Positions 1-8,839 of a stretch of DNA of 25,302 nucleotides are shown here, one piece after another (within the stretch, counting starts at the first letter, position 1; the number at the start of each line of letters is the position of its first letter). Both the position numbers and the translations under genes were made by a program. The stretch is from Hypsibius dujardini (Eukaryota > Tardigrada > Eutardigrada > Parachela > Hypsibiidae). The stretch spans positions 1 through 25,302 of the forward strand of contig LRSR01014306.1 of NCBI GenBank assembly GCA_001579985.1, given 5' to 3'. A model generated the notes under the pieces. That model was not told where the DNA came from, made no database searches, and worked only from the letters and a program-made list of their open reading frames with translations.

Positions 1-2
1 TC

Positions 3-479
3 ATACAAAACGGAGGCTCTTGCAGCGCCAATACAGCCAAACAGCAGCTATATGTGGCGATCAGCCAAGGCATCTTGTTTTTCATCCCTCTGATCGTATT
101 AATCATGGTGACACCCGTCGTATTTTGTGCACGCATTGCCCAGTCAAAGAAGATTGCAGCACGTTTACCCGTCGTTCCAGTCGTTAGCGGCCCGACATCA
201 GGACGCGGTCCCAAGCAACCACAAAGGGGTTTATTTCTACTGGGACTGCTGTCATTGTTGGCTATTCTTTGTTGGCTACCGAACAGTTGCTTCTTTCTAA
301 TGCTCATGATTGATCCGGGATTTGCGACAACAGTTGTTCCGCCCAGCGTGTCTAAGGTCATCGTCGCCATGAATATTGTGCCGTCGTCAATTGATCCGAT
401 CATTTTCATCCTGTCGGTGGAGAATTTGCGTCAAGCAGTTTGTCGGCTTCCAACCCGTCTACGACGCGTTCGCTTGTGA
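3..479 (+). CDS. Class A (rhodopsin-like) GPCR, C-terminal part, 5' truncated by window edge
   Basis: The frame is open from the window edge (base 3) to a TGA at 477-479, giving 158 visible residues. The first codons read like an extracellular loop 2 with a cysteine (NGGSCSAN). They are followed by a TM5-like segment (ILFFIPLIVLIMVTPVVF) and a short basic intracellular loop 3. TM6 carries the canonical CWLP motif, and TM7 ends in SSIDPIIF, a variant of NPxxY with Asp-Pro and a terminal Phe. A helix-8-like stretch (VENLRQAVCRL) and a very short basic tail close the protein. TM1-4 lie upstream of the window. No intron is needed in the visible part. The ligand cannot be assigned: an amine or peptide receptor is possible, but no diagnostic residue is visible. 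The initiator is outside the window, and the GTG at 54 is an internal valine. Confidence 0.82.
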   Translation: MQNGGSCSANTAKQQLYVAISQGILFFIPLIVLIMVTPVVFCARIAQSKKIAARLPVVPVVSGPTSGRGPKQPQRGLFLLGLLSLLAILCWLPNSCFFLMLMIDPGFATTVVPPSVSKVIVAMNIVPSSIDPIIFILSVENLRQAVCRLPTRLRRVRL

Positions 480-588
480 CTGGCCGTCAACTTTCAAACC
501 GATGTCTGTGCGTGCGATGGTTAACCCATAAGACACATGAATTTCACCCGCTTTTTGAAGATGCTTTTGAGTCGCCCTGTTTCGTCCT

Positions 589-594
589 ATTAAA
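589..594 (+). terminator. Candidate poly(A) signal (ATTAAA) for the GPCR gene
   Basis: ATTAAA, a common variant of AATAAA, lies about 110 nt after the GPCR stop codon. No better signal is seen in the next 200 nt. No cleavage-site evidence is available. Confidence 0.35.
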
Positions 595-883
595 ACATAA
601 CATAACAGTCATTTGATACCTGGTAAATGTACTGACACGTTGCCGTAACTCAACAAAAACTGGAATAATCAAAATACTTTCCGACGATAAACAACATTTA
701 TCTTGAAGCGGCAGTCGTATCGTATGTGGAACTTTGCTAATTCACCCGGCCTTTAGCGCTGTTCCTTGAGCCTCTGAAGTCTCCTGAGAGTCTCGGCCTG
801 AATATGGATTCCATCCGGCGGAAGAATACCAGTCTAGAATTCTGCTTGGTTCGTTGATAAAAGCTCTGCCCTAATTTAAAACG

Positions 884-1020
884 GAACAGAACAGCACAAA
901 ACAAAACAGAACAGAGCAGAACAGAGCAGAACAGAGCAGAGCAGAACAGAACAGAACAGAACAGCACAAAACAAAACAGAACAGAACAGAACAGAACAGA
1001 GCAGAACAAGACAGAACAGA
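884..1020. repeat. Imperfect pentanucleotide repeat (AACAG)n
   Basis: About 27 units of ACAGA with GAGCA and CACAA variants cover the interval. Both strands stay open because the unit is short and stop-poor. The resulting Phe-Cys-Ser-Val-Leu ORFs on the minus strand are artefacts of the repeat. Confidence 0.9.
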
Positions 1021-1947
1021 TCTATTGATTTCACGTTGAAGTATTGCGTATATCGAAAAACCAAGGTACTACTATCATATATTTGAAGAAAATAAGTCTC
1101 GCTGTGCCTTGTCATAAATACAGCTAGTGGAAGGTCTTGTAGCGGATCGCCACTCTTTTTTTATTTTTTTCTGGTTCTCGGAATCAGATTTTTTCAAAAC
1201 TCCCTATAAAGGGCCACTTGGACCTTATGGTTCTACACACAGAAGGCTCTGTCGTTACGGGTATTAATCTAATGGTCTATCACAGGGGGTTCTTGGAAAT
1301 CAGACCCCCACAACGCCACAAGTTTCAAAATGATCAAGAAAAAATGCTGTATTTCATGTTCAATTTTGAAAAAAATATGCATTCTGCCCCTCTGCCTACC
1401 CACTGGTCCTATCATGATAGGTCTTGGTTCGGACGTGTAACGTCCCTTAATGAGCCCCTGTATGATAAGACGCAACTGGTTAATTTGATGCTGTACAGAG
1501 TATTACGTCTTTGTATGATCAGGGGACTGCACTTTGGCCGCGCATTCACACGTGGAAAATTAGACCCCCGAAAGGATCAACAGATTCAAGAACTTTTATC
1601 GTGAATCGCTCAGTGCGCGCGAGAAGGATTGCAAGCAGGATCTTATCCAAATAAGCATAATCTGACTTTGCCTTTTGTAAACTCTCTATACGTGACAGCA
1701 GAGTATTTGTTGGTCAGTGCTGCAGCAGCAAGCGTATCTTTCAGTTAACACTCACAGATACACAAATCACAAATCACAATCACTCGATTAGTGCCAGTCA
1801 GAGATGGAGCACTGGCGGCGACCAGAAAACGCAGTTGCAGTTACAAACTCCAAACCTAATTCGTCTTATTTGAGCTGAACATTAAGCCACAGTGTGAGTC
1901 TTTTAATCAGACAGATATTCATGTTGCAAACTACCAAAAAATCCGCC
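1021..1947. other. Intergenic upstream of the GBA1-like gene
   Basis: The stretch holds a TATAAAG at 1205-1211 and a 126-codon ORF from the ATG at 1227 to 1604 that matches no family I recognise. The DNA there contains several short palindromes (for example CCTATCATGATAGG near 1407), which is more typical of decayed mobile DNA than of a gene. Nothing convincing is seen from 1605 to 1947 apart from the probable 5'UTR and promoter of the next gene. Confidence 0.5.
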
Positions 1948-3235
1948 ATGGAGAAGCGCTATCTGCTGTTCATCTGCTTGTCAATTCTCACGTTCTGCCT
2001 GGCAGCAGACGCCTCCAACGCAGAAGCAGCTCGACCGTGTAACGGAAGGCGCTACAGTGAAGGCGATAGTATCGTCTGCGTCTGCAGTGGCACGTACTGT
2101 GACGACTTAACTCCCATCGTACAAGGGGACATTCCAGCGGGGCAGTTTCTATCATACCGCTCTTCACGCTCCGGAGACAGGTGAGCAACCCCTGCATGGC
2201 AGTCCTGTACATTACTCTTTCGAAGCAATTGCCAGATGAATGATTCAGGTTTCTGGCGGTGAAGGGTACGATCCAGCCCAATGGAACCCGTCAAACAGGT
2301 ACGGAAGTATAGAAGCCTCCACAGTACGAAGTAGGGGAAGAATTCCAAGTGCGAGTAGTTCTTTCGATTTGCCAAACCCCTTCCACCTACTTCCACCCCT
2401 ACCCTCTTCACCCCTACCCCTGGTTTAGGCTGGGGGCGGGTTGTTCCGGTGGAGGACAGTCATTTCTTCGTCCATCATCTACTTGACCAATAGCCATGAT
2501 TCCCCCCCCCCCACGAGAGTTCGCGGATTATGACTCCGCAGAGCCGAATAGTCCACCAGACGTACCTTATTCGAATCTAAAAGGCATTATGACGCTACGA
2601 TATTAATACCAGTGAGATTCCATTACGTTTCATCGCTTCTTTTTATTAATGATTCTGAACTGATTTATGCGAGCGGGAAGTCATCTAAACTGCTGGCCTC
2701 TGCTTAATGTATTATAACGATCCGTTGTGACAACAGGGTCAGGCGTGGGATTTCATTTGGGGATCGGTACATCTAACAATTTGGCTGTTTTGCTTAGATG
2801 ATGGAACCGACCCGACCGGAGCCGTCGTAGACGCAGTGTTTACGATCAGCAATGCTGGATCGTATCAATCGCTCATCGGTTTCGGCGGGGCGATGACCGA
2901 CGCCGCTGCGATCAACATCATGAGTTTGAGCGAGGCCGCGCGGAAATCGCTGTTGGATTCGTATTACTCCGAAACCGGGTCCGAGTACTCAGTTGGGCGG
3001 GTTCCCATGGCGAGTTGTGACTTCTCCACGCATGTCTACTCTTACGACGAGACGCCAGGCGATTTTGATCTCAAGGATTTCAAGCTCACAACGGAAGACC
3101 TTGATATGAAAATTCCACTGCTAAAACAAGCGCAAGCGACGGCAAAGGCACCGCTCAAAATTTTCGGCAGCGTGTGGTACACAATTTTTTAAGCTACCGC
3201 AATGGATGGCTGGGCAGACAGGCAGGCAAACAGGC

Positions 3236-3310
<75 letters not shown>

Positions 3311-4775
3311 TAGAAGCGTGATCTCATAGCAAGATAATCAGCTCGATTTCTCTCGTTCTTAGGACCGCACCAGCCTGGCTCAAAACAAGCGGCCGGGAGA
3401 ACACGTCTGGACAGCTGATCGGTCAAGCTGGAGACAAATACCACAAGACCTGGGCTCAATACTTCGTCAAATTTGTCCAAAGCTACGAAGCCCAAAACGT
3501 AACGTCGTACTTTTGTTTGTCTATTTTATCCTTCCTTAAGAGACACTTGCTATCAAGCGAACATGAATTGGTTATCTTCCATCTCATCGCAGGTGTCCAT
3601 TTGGGGACTGACCACACAGAATGAACCCATCGACGGGTACATTCCAATGTTCCCGTTCCAAGCCCTCGGCTTCACTCCCGCCAGCCAGCGTGACTTTATC
3701 GCGAAAGACCTTGGACCAGCCCTGGCGGCAGCCAATCTGCAGCACTTGAAGCTCATCATCATGGATGACCAACGCTTCCTCCTGCCCAATTGGGCGGACA
3801 CCGTTTTGGCGGACGACACTGCGGCCGGATTCGTCGACGGGATTGGGGTGCACTGGTACTTTGACGGTCTCACTCCGGCCTCGGTCTTGACCAAGACCCA
3901 CAACCGCCATCCGGATAAATTCATCCTCAGTACCGAGGCCTGTCAGGGCTCGGGGATCGGTCAGCATAAAGTGATTCTGGGGGATTGGTCGCGCGGCGAA
4001 AGCTATGCCCAGGATATCATTGAGGTCAGTGATCACATTAACCTTTCATTACTGGGTGCCAAAGTGCACTTGCACTAAGATTAAAAAAATCCCTTAGACA
4101 AAAAGAGTTTTTTTTTATATAAATTTGATAGAAAAGTCAGAACGTTTGTCGGTACATCACTGCAATCTTGCCTTAAGCAGGAAATTTACATAAAACATGT
4201 TACACAATTTATAAACCAATTAATAAGCGACCTTTATCACGTTGATCACTTTTTACTTTTCTTCTCAGAACCTGCAAAACTGGGTCGGTGGATGGGTGGA
4301 CTGGAATTTGGCGCTGAACACGGAGGGAGGACCCAACTGGGCGAAGAACCAGGTCGACAGTCCGATCATCGTCAACGCCACCGCCGATGAATTCTACAAG
4401 CAACCCATGTACTACGCACTCGCACATTTCAGGTATCCCTCCCTGACTGGCTCTTAAGTGGATACCTTGGATACCTTGGATGACGTAAGAAGTGTTTTTA
4501 TTCGATAAATTTTCAGCAAATTTCTGCCGCCGAATTCGGTGATTCTCAAGAGTAACCTGGCCTCGACCACTAACCCATGGGGTGTTAAAAGGGTGTCCAA
4601 GACGAGCGGACTGCAAATCGTTGCCGCTCAACGGCCGGACGGTGGGCTAGTGACGATTGTGATGAATAAGGGAAAGAAAGATGTCAACTTGAAGGTTGTC
4701 GATGGCCCAGGAGGTGGCAGAAGTTTTGTGGTGACTGTTCAAGCTCGTTCCATTCAGTCGTTTGTTTGGTGGTAG
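1948..4775 (+). CDS. GBA1: Lysosomal glucosylceramidase (acid beta-glucosidase, GH30), 7 exons
   Basis: Predicted exons: 1948-2180, 2249-2298, 2798-3176, 3363-3498, 3593-4024, 4269-4432, 4517-4775. All introns are GT-AG and phases match, giving 550 aa (human precursor 536). The start ATG at 1948 sits in GCCATGG, a strong Kozak context; an in-frame ATG at 1921 is the alternative. A signal peptide ([14 protein letters not shown]) precedes the four-cysteine N-terminal motif of the family (RPCN..., VCVCSGTYC). Family landmarks follow in order: [21 protein letters not shown], the acid/base Glu277 in TQNEP, VHWYFD, the nucleophile Glu381 in [12 protein letters not shown]-like [10 protein letters not shown] and GGPNW. 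NGT, NTS and NAT sequons could be glycosylated. The enzyme family hydrolyses glucosylceramide to glucose and ceramide in the lysosome. Exon 2 is only 50 nt and is supported by phase and by the family's GxIQxN segment. Intron 3 carries a pure (CAGA)n tract. Confidence 0.93.
3206..3311. repeat. (CAGA)n microsatellite in GBA1-like intron 3
   Basis: A nearly pure run of about 25 CAGA units starts some 30 nt after the exon 3 donor (GT at 3177) and ends about 50 nt before the acceptor at 3361-3362. It makes up more than half of the 186-nt intron. Confidence 0.95.
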
Positions 4776-5030
4776 AAGAGAGGATGCACCATCTTCGTCT
4801 TCAGGCTCATTAAACCTTAATTCCATGCCGAAGTTTAAGGATGGACATTTCTTCATGATTTCAAAATGGAATTATCTTTATGTGTATTCTGAGTGTGGTA
4901 AAAAGCTCAATCGTATCACCGAACATGCCAATTGTTCTGTAGGGCTTCCTGTTTTTAACAGGGCAGCGATCGCCAAATACTGCGATTGTTTTCTGCGTTT
5001 TTTCTTCAATTTTTCGGTTGCGAATTTCCC

Positions 5031-5036
5031 AATAAA
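5031..5036 (+). terminator. Candidate poly(A) signal (AATAAA) for the GBA1-like gene
   Basis: Canonical AATAAA lies 256 nt downstream of the TAG at 4773-4775, a plausible 3'UTR length, and just before the 206-bp tandem duplication begins. Confidence 0.5.
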
Positions 5037-5069
5037 CTATCTTGAGATTTTCCTCCATTGGACGTTTTT

Positions 5070-5481
5070 GAAACGTTCGCCATATAAGTGGATCTGGCCT
5101 GCTTGACCCATGCCGATCTGCGTGAAGGCCTGAGTAACTACCAATTTCACTTGGAACTCGATAATGGACATATATTTATCGGATATACGTGCTCATGTGC
5201 AGGAACTTCACAGTGCATACAGTTTGGTTCTCAACGCAACAGATGACGTTCTCAGCAACATTATGCAAGATGCATGAAACGTTCGCCATATAAGTGGATC
5301 TGGCCTGGTTGACCCATGCCGATCTGTGTGAATGCCTGAGTAACTACCAATTTCACTTGGAACTCGATAATGGACAAACATTTATCAGATAAACGTGCTC
5401 ATGTGCACGAACTTCACAGTGCATACAGTTTGGTTCTCAACGCAACAGATGACGTTCTCAGCAACTTTGTGCAAGATGCAC
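5070..5481. repeat. Imperfect tandem duplication, two 206-bp units
   Basis: Unit 1 (5070-5275) and unit 2 (5276-5481) align without visible indels and differ at scattered positions. Each starts GAAACGTTCGCC. Each contains an ATG-led frame (5164 and 5370) reading HSAYSLVLNATDDVLSN. In unit 1 the frame stops at the junction; in unit 2 it continues to 5615. No family is recognised, and coding status is unresolved. Confidence 0.85.
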
Positions 5482-6140
5482 GTGAACTTATTCAGGACAC
5501 CGATGTATTTGTTCTCTCAAGTATGAGTGCATGGAATTTTAGTTGTCATGGAATTTTAGTTGTGATCACTAGTCTCGCATGCCGATCAATCTGTCCACCA
5601 CCAGTGCACATGTGATATGAATCCTGACGGGCCGGACGGGATTTCGAGTACCTTACAGGGAGTATTGCTTGGCAAAGCGTATGTTCAAAGCGAGGTATTC
5701 GCCCAGGGTACGCGAATATGGTATTTGAATTGCCAGCAACCAGATTACGCAGCAGTAATCCGTTGAATAAATGTCCGAGAATTGGGATAGTAAACTCACG
5801 GCTAAGTAGTCCAGCAAAGCAAATAATAATGATTACCCGTTTAATATTTATGTAGATGGCCAATCTAATAGAGAACAGATGAGGGACACGTGTGTGTCGC
5901 GTGGAGTTTAAATTTCTTATAGGACTCTGGTGAACGACTGGCCGACGCAGAACTTATCAAAGATCCAGCTGTTCAGCTTTGTAATATAGACATCAAATAC
6001 ATCTAAGTGTGATGAACAACTTTTGAAAGATCGCGTTTGCTAGACTTCCTTCTCGAAATTCCGAGGAAGCTAACCCACGGAGCAACTCTTGAGGTCAGGG
6101 TTTAACTCTCCTGCATGCGATGTATTCATACGTTGGTATT

Positions 6141-6177
6141 CAACTATTCACGTACCGGGTTGCAACTATTCACGTAC
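6141..6177. repeat. 15-bp direct repeat at the left edge of the 6174-6324 element
   Basis: CAACTATTCACGTAC occurs at 6141-6155 and again at 6163-6177. The second copy runs into the left terminus of the MITE. GTACCGGGTT at 6152 recurs just outside the right terminus at 6321. Confidence 0.75.
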
Positions 6178-6324
6178 AGTGAAAGTCGTGAGATCCGAAC
6201 GACGTCACAGTGTCGTTTCTTCTTTACTGTCTCAAACTCCAAACTAGCAACGGCCGGCTCCGAGCAAACGGTTCGATAGAAATAGACTCACGTGACCGTT
6301 CGAATCTCAGGACTTCCACTGTAC
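6174..6324. mobile_element. MITE-like element with about 28-bp terminal inverted repeats, TA-CAGTG...CACTG-TA
   Basis: The left arm (6174-6201) reads GTACAGTGAAAGTC... and is matched by the reverse complement of the right arm (about 6297-6324) with three mismatches in 28 bases. The ends CAGTG/CACTG flanked by TA are typical of Tc1/mariner-derived non-autonomous elements, which duplicate a TA target. The inner 90 bp have no coding capacity. The family assignment is inference from end structure only. Confidence 0.65.
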
Positions 6325-7811
6325 CGGGTTTGGGAATACTTTCTGTACTGGGCTTGAGGAGCATCAGCGCCAACTAGATGGGCTCACTACCTACAACTTT
6401 GTTTTCGCATTTTCTGGATCACTGGGTGAAAATCCCCGTCGTTCATTATCGACAATGTCAATTCCATCTTCAAGGCCCCAATGAGGATGAGTCTATGAAA
6501 AATAACTGAAATAAGTGGATAGCTAAAATATTGTCTTGTTGCGGATGTCAGCTTCCAGCAAAGAACGCAACTAACCACTCCAACCCAATCAAACTGTTTA
6601 AAGCTAAGATCTTTTTCCCAGAGTAATTCAGGAAATTTTAGTTCGACTTTATCTAGGTGGGGATGATGCTCTTTGATGCCAGGTCAGAATATATTGCCGA
6701 ACCCGGTACATCTAAATCTGCAGTATCTCTGAAATGTTCCATTCGCATGATTCTTTTGCCTCACTCTCGGGCGAAGAAGATTGTGCGCAGATAGAACCGT
6801 TGTTAATGAAAAAGATTGCCCGAATTGTGAGCAGAGCTCTCTTTTAATCATAATTACAGCACGTGGTAGTACAGCGATGCAGGCTGTTGCAACAGCGCTC
6901 TTTTTTATATTGTTGAAAATTCACGGTACATTATTTTCTCTCAAGCTAAAACTGTTTGCAGCAATTCAGTAAATAGCGCCAATAATTCCGGCAGGAAATG
7001 TAAAAGATCCGCAAACAGCGCGGTAGAAGGAAGCTATTGCGGCAGCAAGACCCACAAACCGAGGAAAACAAACCATGGAAAAACATTCTGAGCCCAATTC
7101 TGCTTCAATATCGATATGCAATTCGCTTAATAACCAACCGAAGACGGGAAAAAAACTTGCAGTCAGCTCGTGATGTACTATTAACAGCTTGTATATTATA
7201 TATTATATATTCTGTATTTGTATTTCAAGACTAAAGTGTACTAAAGTGTACTACGAGTAGAGTCATGGAAATATGACGCAAAATAGAGGTGAAATATGGA
7301 GCGATAGATAATAGACCGGAAGAGGAGTGAAAGAGCTGGAACGTGGGGTCGTTTATGTCCTTCATGGATTGGCATCTTTCTCTCTCTCTTTCTCTGGTAC
7401 AGTTCCCCGTGCGAGCCTGGATAGCAGCTTACGTGTTTAGCAGAGGGAATGACATTGCCTGGAAAAAGGGATTAAATGTCAGCTGACGCTAGAATGACCA
7501 CATTATCTGGAGGTTTCTCCAATCACTTTATCATGGCGAATATCCTGTTTCCCTTTCTTCCAGACGCTGACGTGCGTAGACAGAGCATTAGCACAACAGA
7601 AGGTCACAAACTACGCACGCATGTCCCGCTTAGAGTCGTTAGCATGTCGCGCGTTTTATACTTTAAGTAATACTATCAAGTGTGACAATGCGTTTACACT
7701 TTAATACTGTGAGACAGAACATAAAGTATAGTAATTTATAACCTGAAGTAACATACTTTAATATACATTCAAATGTGGACAAAATGTTATGTGAACAACC
7801 CATTAATACAT

Positions 7812-8297
7812 ACATGGCTATAATTTTTGGTGGCAAAGTTCGAGCCATCAGGGTGGTCTGAGTTTGAGCCACCCTTGCCACAATTTTGGGTGGCAAAGTT
7901 CGAGCCATCAGGGTGGTCTGAGTTTGAGCCACTCTTGCCAGAGTTTTGGGTGGCAAAGTTCGAGACATCAGGGTGGTCTGAGTTTGAGCCACCCTTGCCA
8001 CAATTTTGGGTGGCAAAGTTCGAGCCATCAGGGTGGTCTGAGTTTGAGCCTTTTTTGGCTTGAGCTTGCCACTGCTTTCTTCTGAATCTTTAATTTAAAG
8101 TCCGGCCCAGCAGAAAAATTAGATCGAGCAAGCTACTCTAAATTCCGCCAAAATATTCAAGATCAATCAATCGATCGATTGAGTGAAGGCTGCACGGTCA
8201 ACTGTATTTATGGGCGCGTGCGCGCAGTGATTTGATTCGGCTCGAACTCGGACCACCCTTTTTGGCTTGAAGTCTGCCACCCAAAATTGTGGCCATG
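7812..8297. mobile_element. Foldback-type element: tandem 60-bp units in one arm, single inverted copy in the other
   Basis: The left outer sequence (7812-7874, ACATGGCTATAATTTTTGG then GGCAAAGTTCGAGCC) is inverted and imperfectly repeated at about 8236-8297. In the left arm the unit is tandemly amplified. Four 60-bp copies start at 7829, 7889, 7949 and 8009; the last is truncated near 8064. Each unit is itself partly palindromic (TGGCAA...TTGCCA). Inverted termini built of tandem subrepeats are the hallmark of foldback elements. No transposase is encoded inside. The 60-bp period is a multiple of three, so several frames remain open across the array and give spurious 20-residue protein repeats. 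Confidence 0.6.
7829..8064. repeat. 60-bp tandem repeat, four copies
   Basis: The copies are nearly identical, with few point differences, for example CACAATTTTGG versus CAGAGTTTTGG at the junction of copies 2 and 3. The conserved core GAGTTTGAGCCACC is shared with the palindromic element at 8739-8837, so both belong to one repeat family. Confidence 0.92.
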
Positions 8298-8551
8298 TGT
8301 CTATATAGTTGTACGTACATGGGATGTAATATATGTTGGCCGACGCAGCTTTTGAGGCATGAAATTTTGCTCATCCTTCGTTTGGTGAGGACCCGCAGGT
8401 AGTCCCCGTAATCCGGCTGAGCGAGCACGCTAAACTCTTCCAAGGGCGAACTCCGCGATTCCCGCTCCAACTGCGGAATGCCGTTCGAGCTGAGTTGCCG
8501 GCCTTGTTGCTGCCGAAGGTATTCGGGATATTGGCCGACTGAAAAGGCCAA
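8198..8551 (-). CDS. Orphan coding-like exon, minus strand (hypothetical)
   Basis: A polypyrimidine acceptor (CCTTTTCAG, exon from 8538 leftwards) opens a frame containing GQYPEYLRQQQGRQL, a Ser/Glu-rich stretch, FSVLAQPDYGDYLRVL and a basic TKRR, then ISCLKSC. Third positions are GC-biased and the composition looks coding down to about 8300. Further left the frame runs into the right arm of the foldback element, so the true exon probably ends near a GT around 8345 (TGC|GTCGGC). TKRR could be a dibasic processing site of a secreted precursor, but no family is recognised and no partner exon was found upstream. It could equally be a fragment carried or stranded between repeats. Confidence 0.3.
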   Translation of the reverse strand: MAFSVGQYPEYLRQQQGRQLSSNGIPQLERESRSSPLEEFSVLAQPDYGDYLRVLTKRRMSKISCLKSCVGQHILHPMYVQLYRHMATILGGRLQAKKGGPSSSRIKSLRARAHKYS

Positions 8552-8738
8552 CGATGCCGGTTAGCCAGATGTCAATTCAATGCTCATCGCAATCACCAAA
8601 CAACAAACATCTATCTCAAATGAAAATTTTGTTTGTTTTTTTGTCTGAAAATTTCGTTTTTTTTTTAAATTTCGTTTGAATTTCGTTTTTTCGTTTTTTT
8701 TTTAATTTGACATCAATCCTGAACGAGAACTTTGCGTA

Positions 8739-8837
8739 CAGATGTGGCAGCAGTTTTGTCCGGACCGAGTTTGAGCCACCTGATTTTGTTGGCGCCGTGG
8801 CTCGAACTCGATCCGGACAAAATTGCTGCCACAACTG
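8739..8837. mobile_element. 99-bp near-perfect palindromic element flanked by TA
   Basis: Two arms of about 41 bp (8739-8779 and 8797-8837) are almost exact reverse complements around a 17-bp loop. The ends are TA-CAG and CTG-TA. The arm contains GTTTTGTCCGGACCGAG and then TTTGAGCCACC, the last part shared with the 60-bp tandem unit about 0.7 kb to the left. It is probably a non-autonomous element of the same family. It would extrude as a cruciform or fold as a long hairpin RNA. Confidence 0.7.
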
Positions 8838-8839
8838 TA

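Larger units (their letters stand above)
5482..7811. other. Gene-poor, AT-rich intergenic region
   Basis: No ORF longer than about 105 codons occurs on either strand, and none of those present shows a recognisable motif. The region holds the MITE at 6174-6324, a TC-rich run near 7378-7395, TATAT-rich sequence near 7190-7215 and a short ACTAAAGTGT duplication near 7230-7250. I see no supported gene. Confidence 0.6.

Noticed and set aside
737-1115. Phe-Cys-Ser-Val-Leu ORFs on the minus strand
   Set aside because: Translation of the AACAG pentanucleotide repeat, with no start context or conserved domain.
1227-1604. 126-codon ORF after a TATAAAG
   Set aside because: No family similarity recognised, several internal DNA palindromes, and the sequence between it and the GBA1-like start shows no linkage.
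2052-2411. Minus-strand ORFs over GBA1-like exons 1 and 2, and similar ORFs over exon 5 at 3553-4036
   Set aside because: Shadows of the plus-strand exons, which carry the family motifs and catalytic residues.
7829-8064. CRISPR-like array
   Set aside because: The 60-bp units are contiguous with no unique spacers, and the genome is eukaryotic.
7827-8085. Tandem 20-residue repeat protein
   Set aside because: The array is open in several frames on both strands because of the 60-bp period. The foldback structure explains it better than coding.
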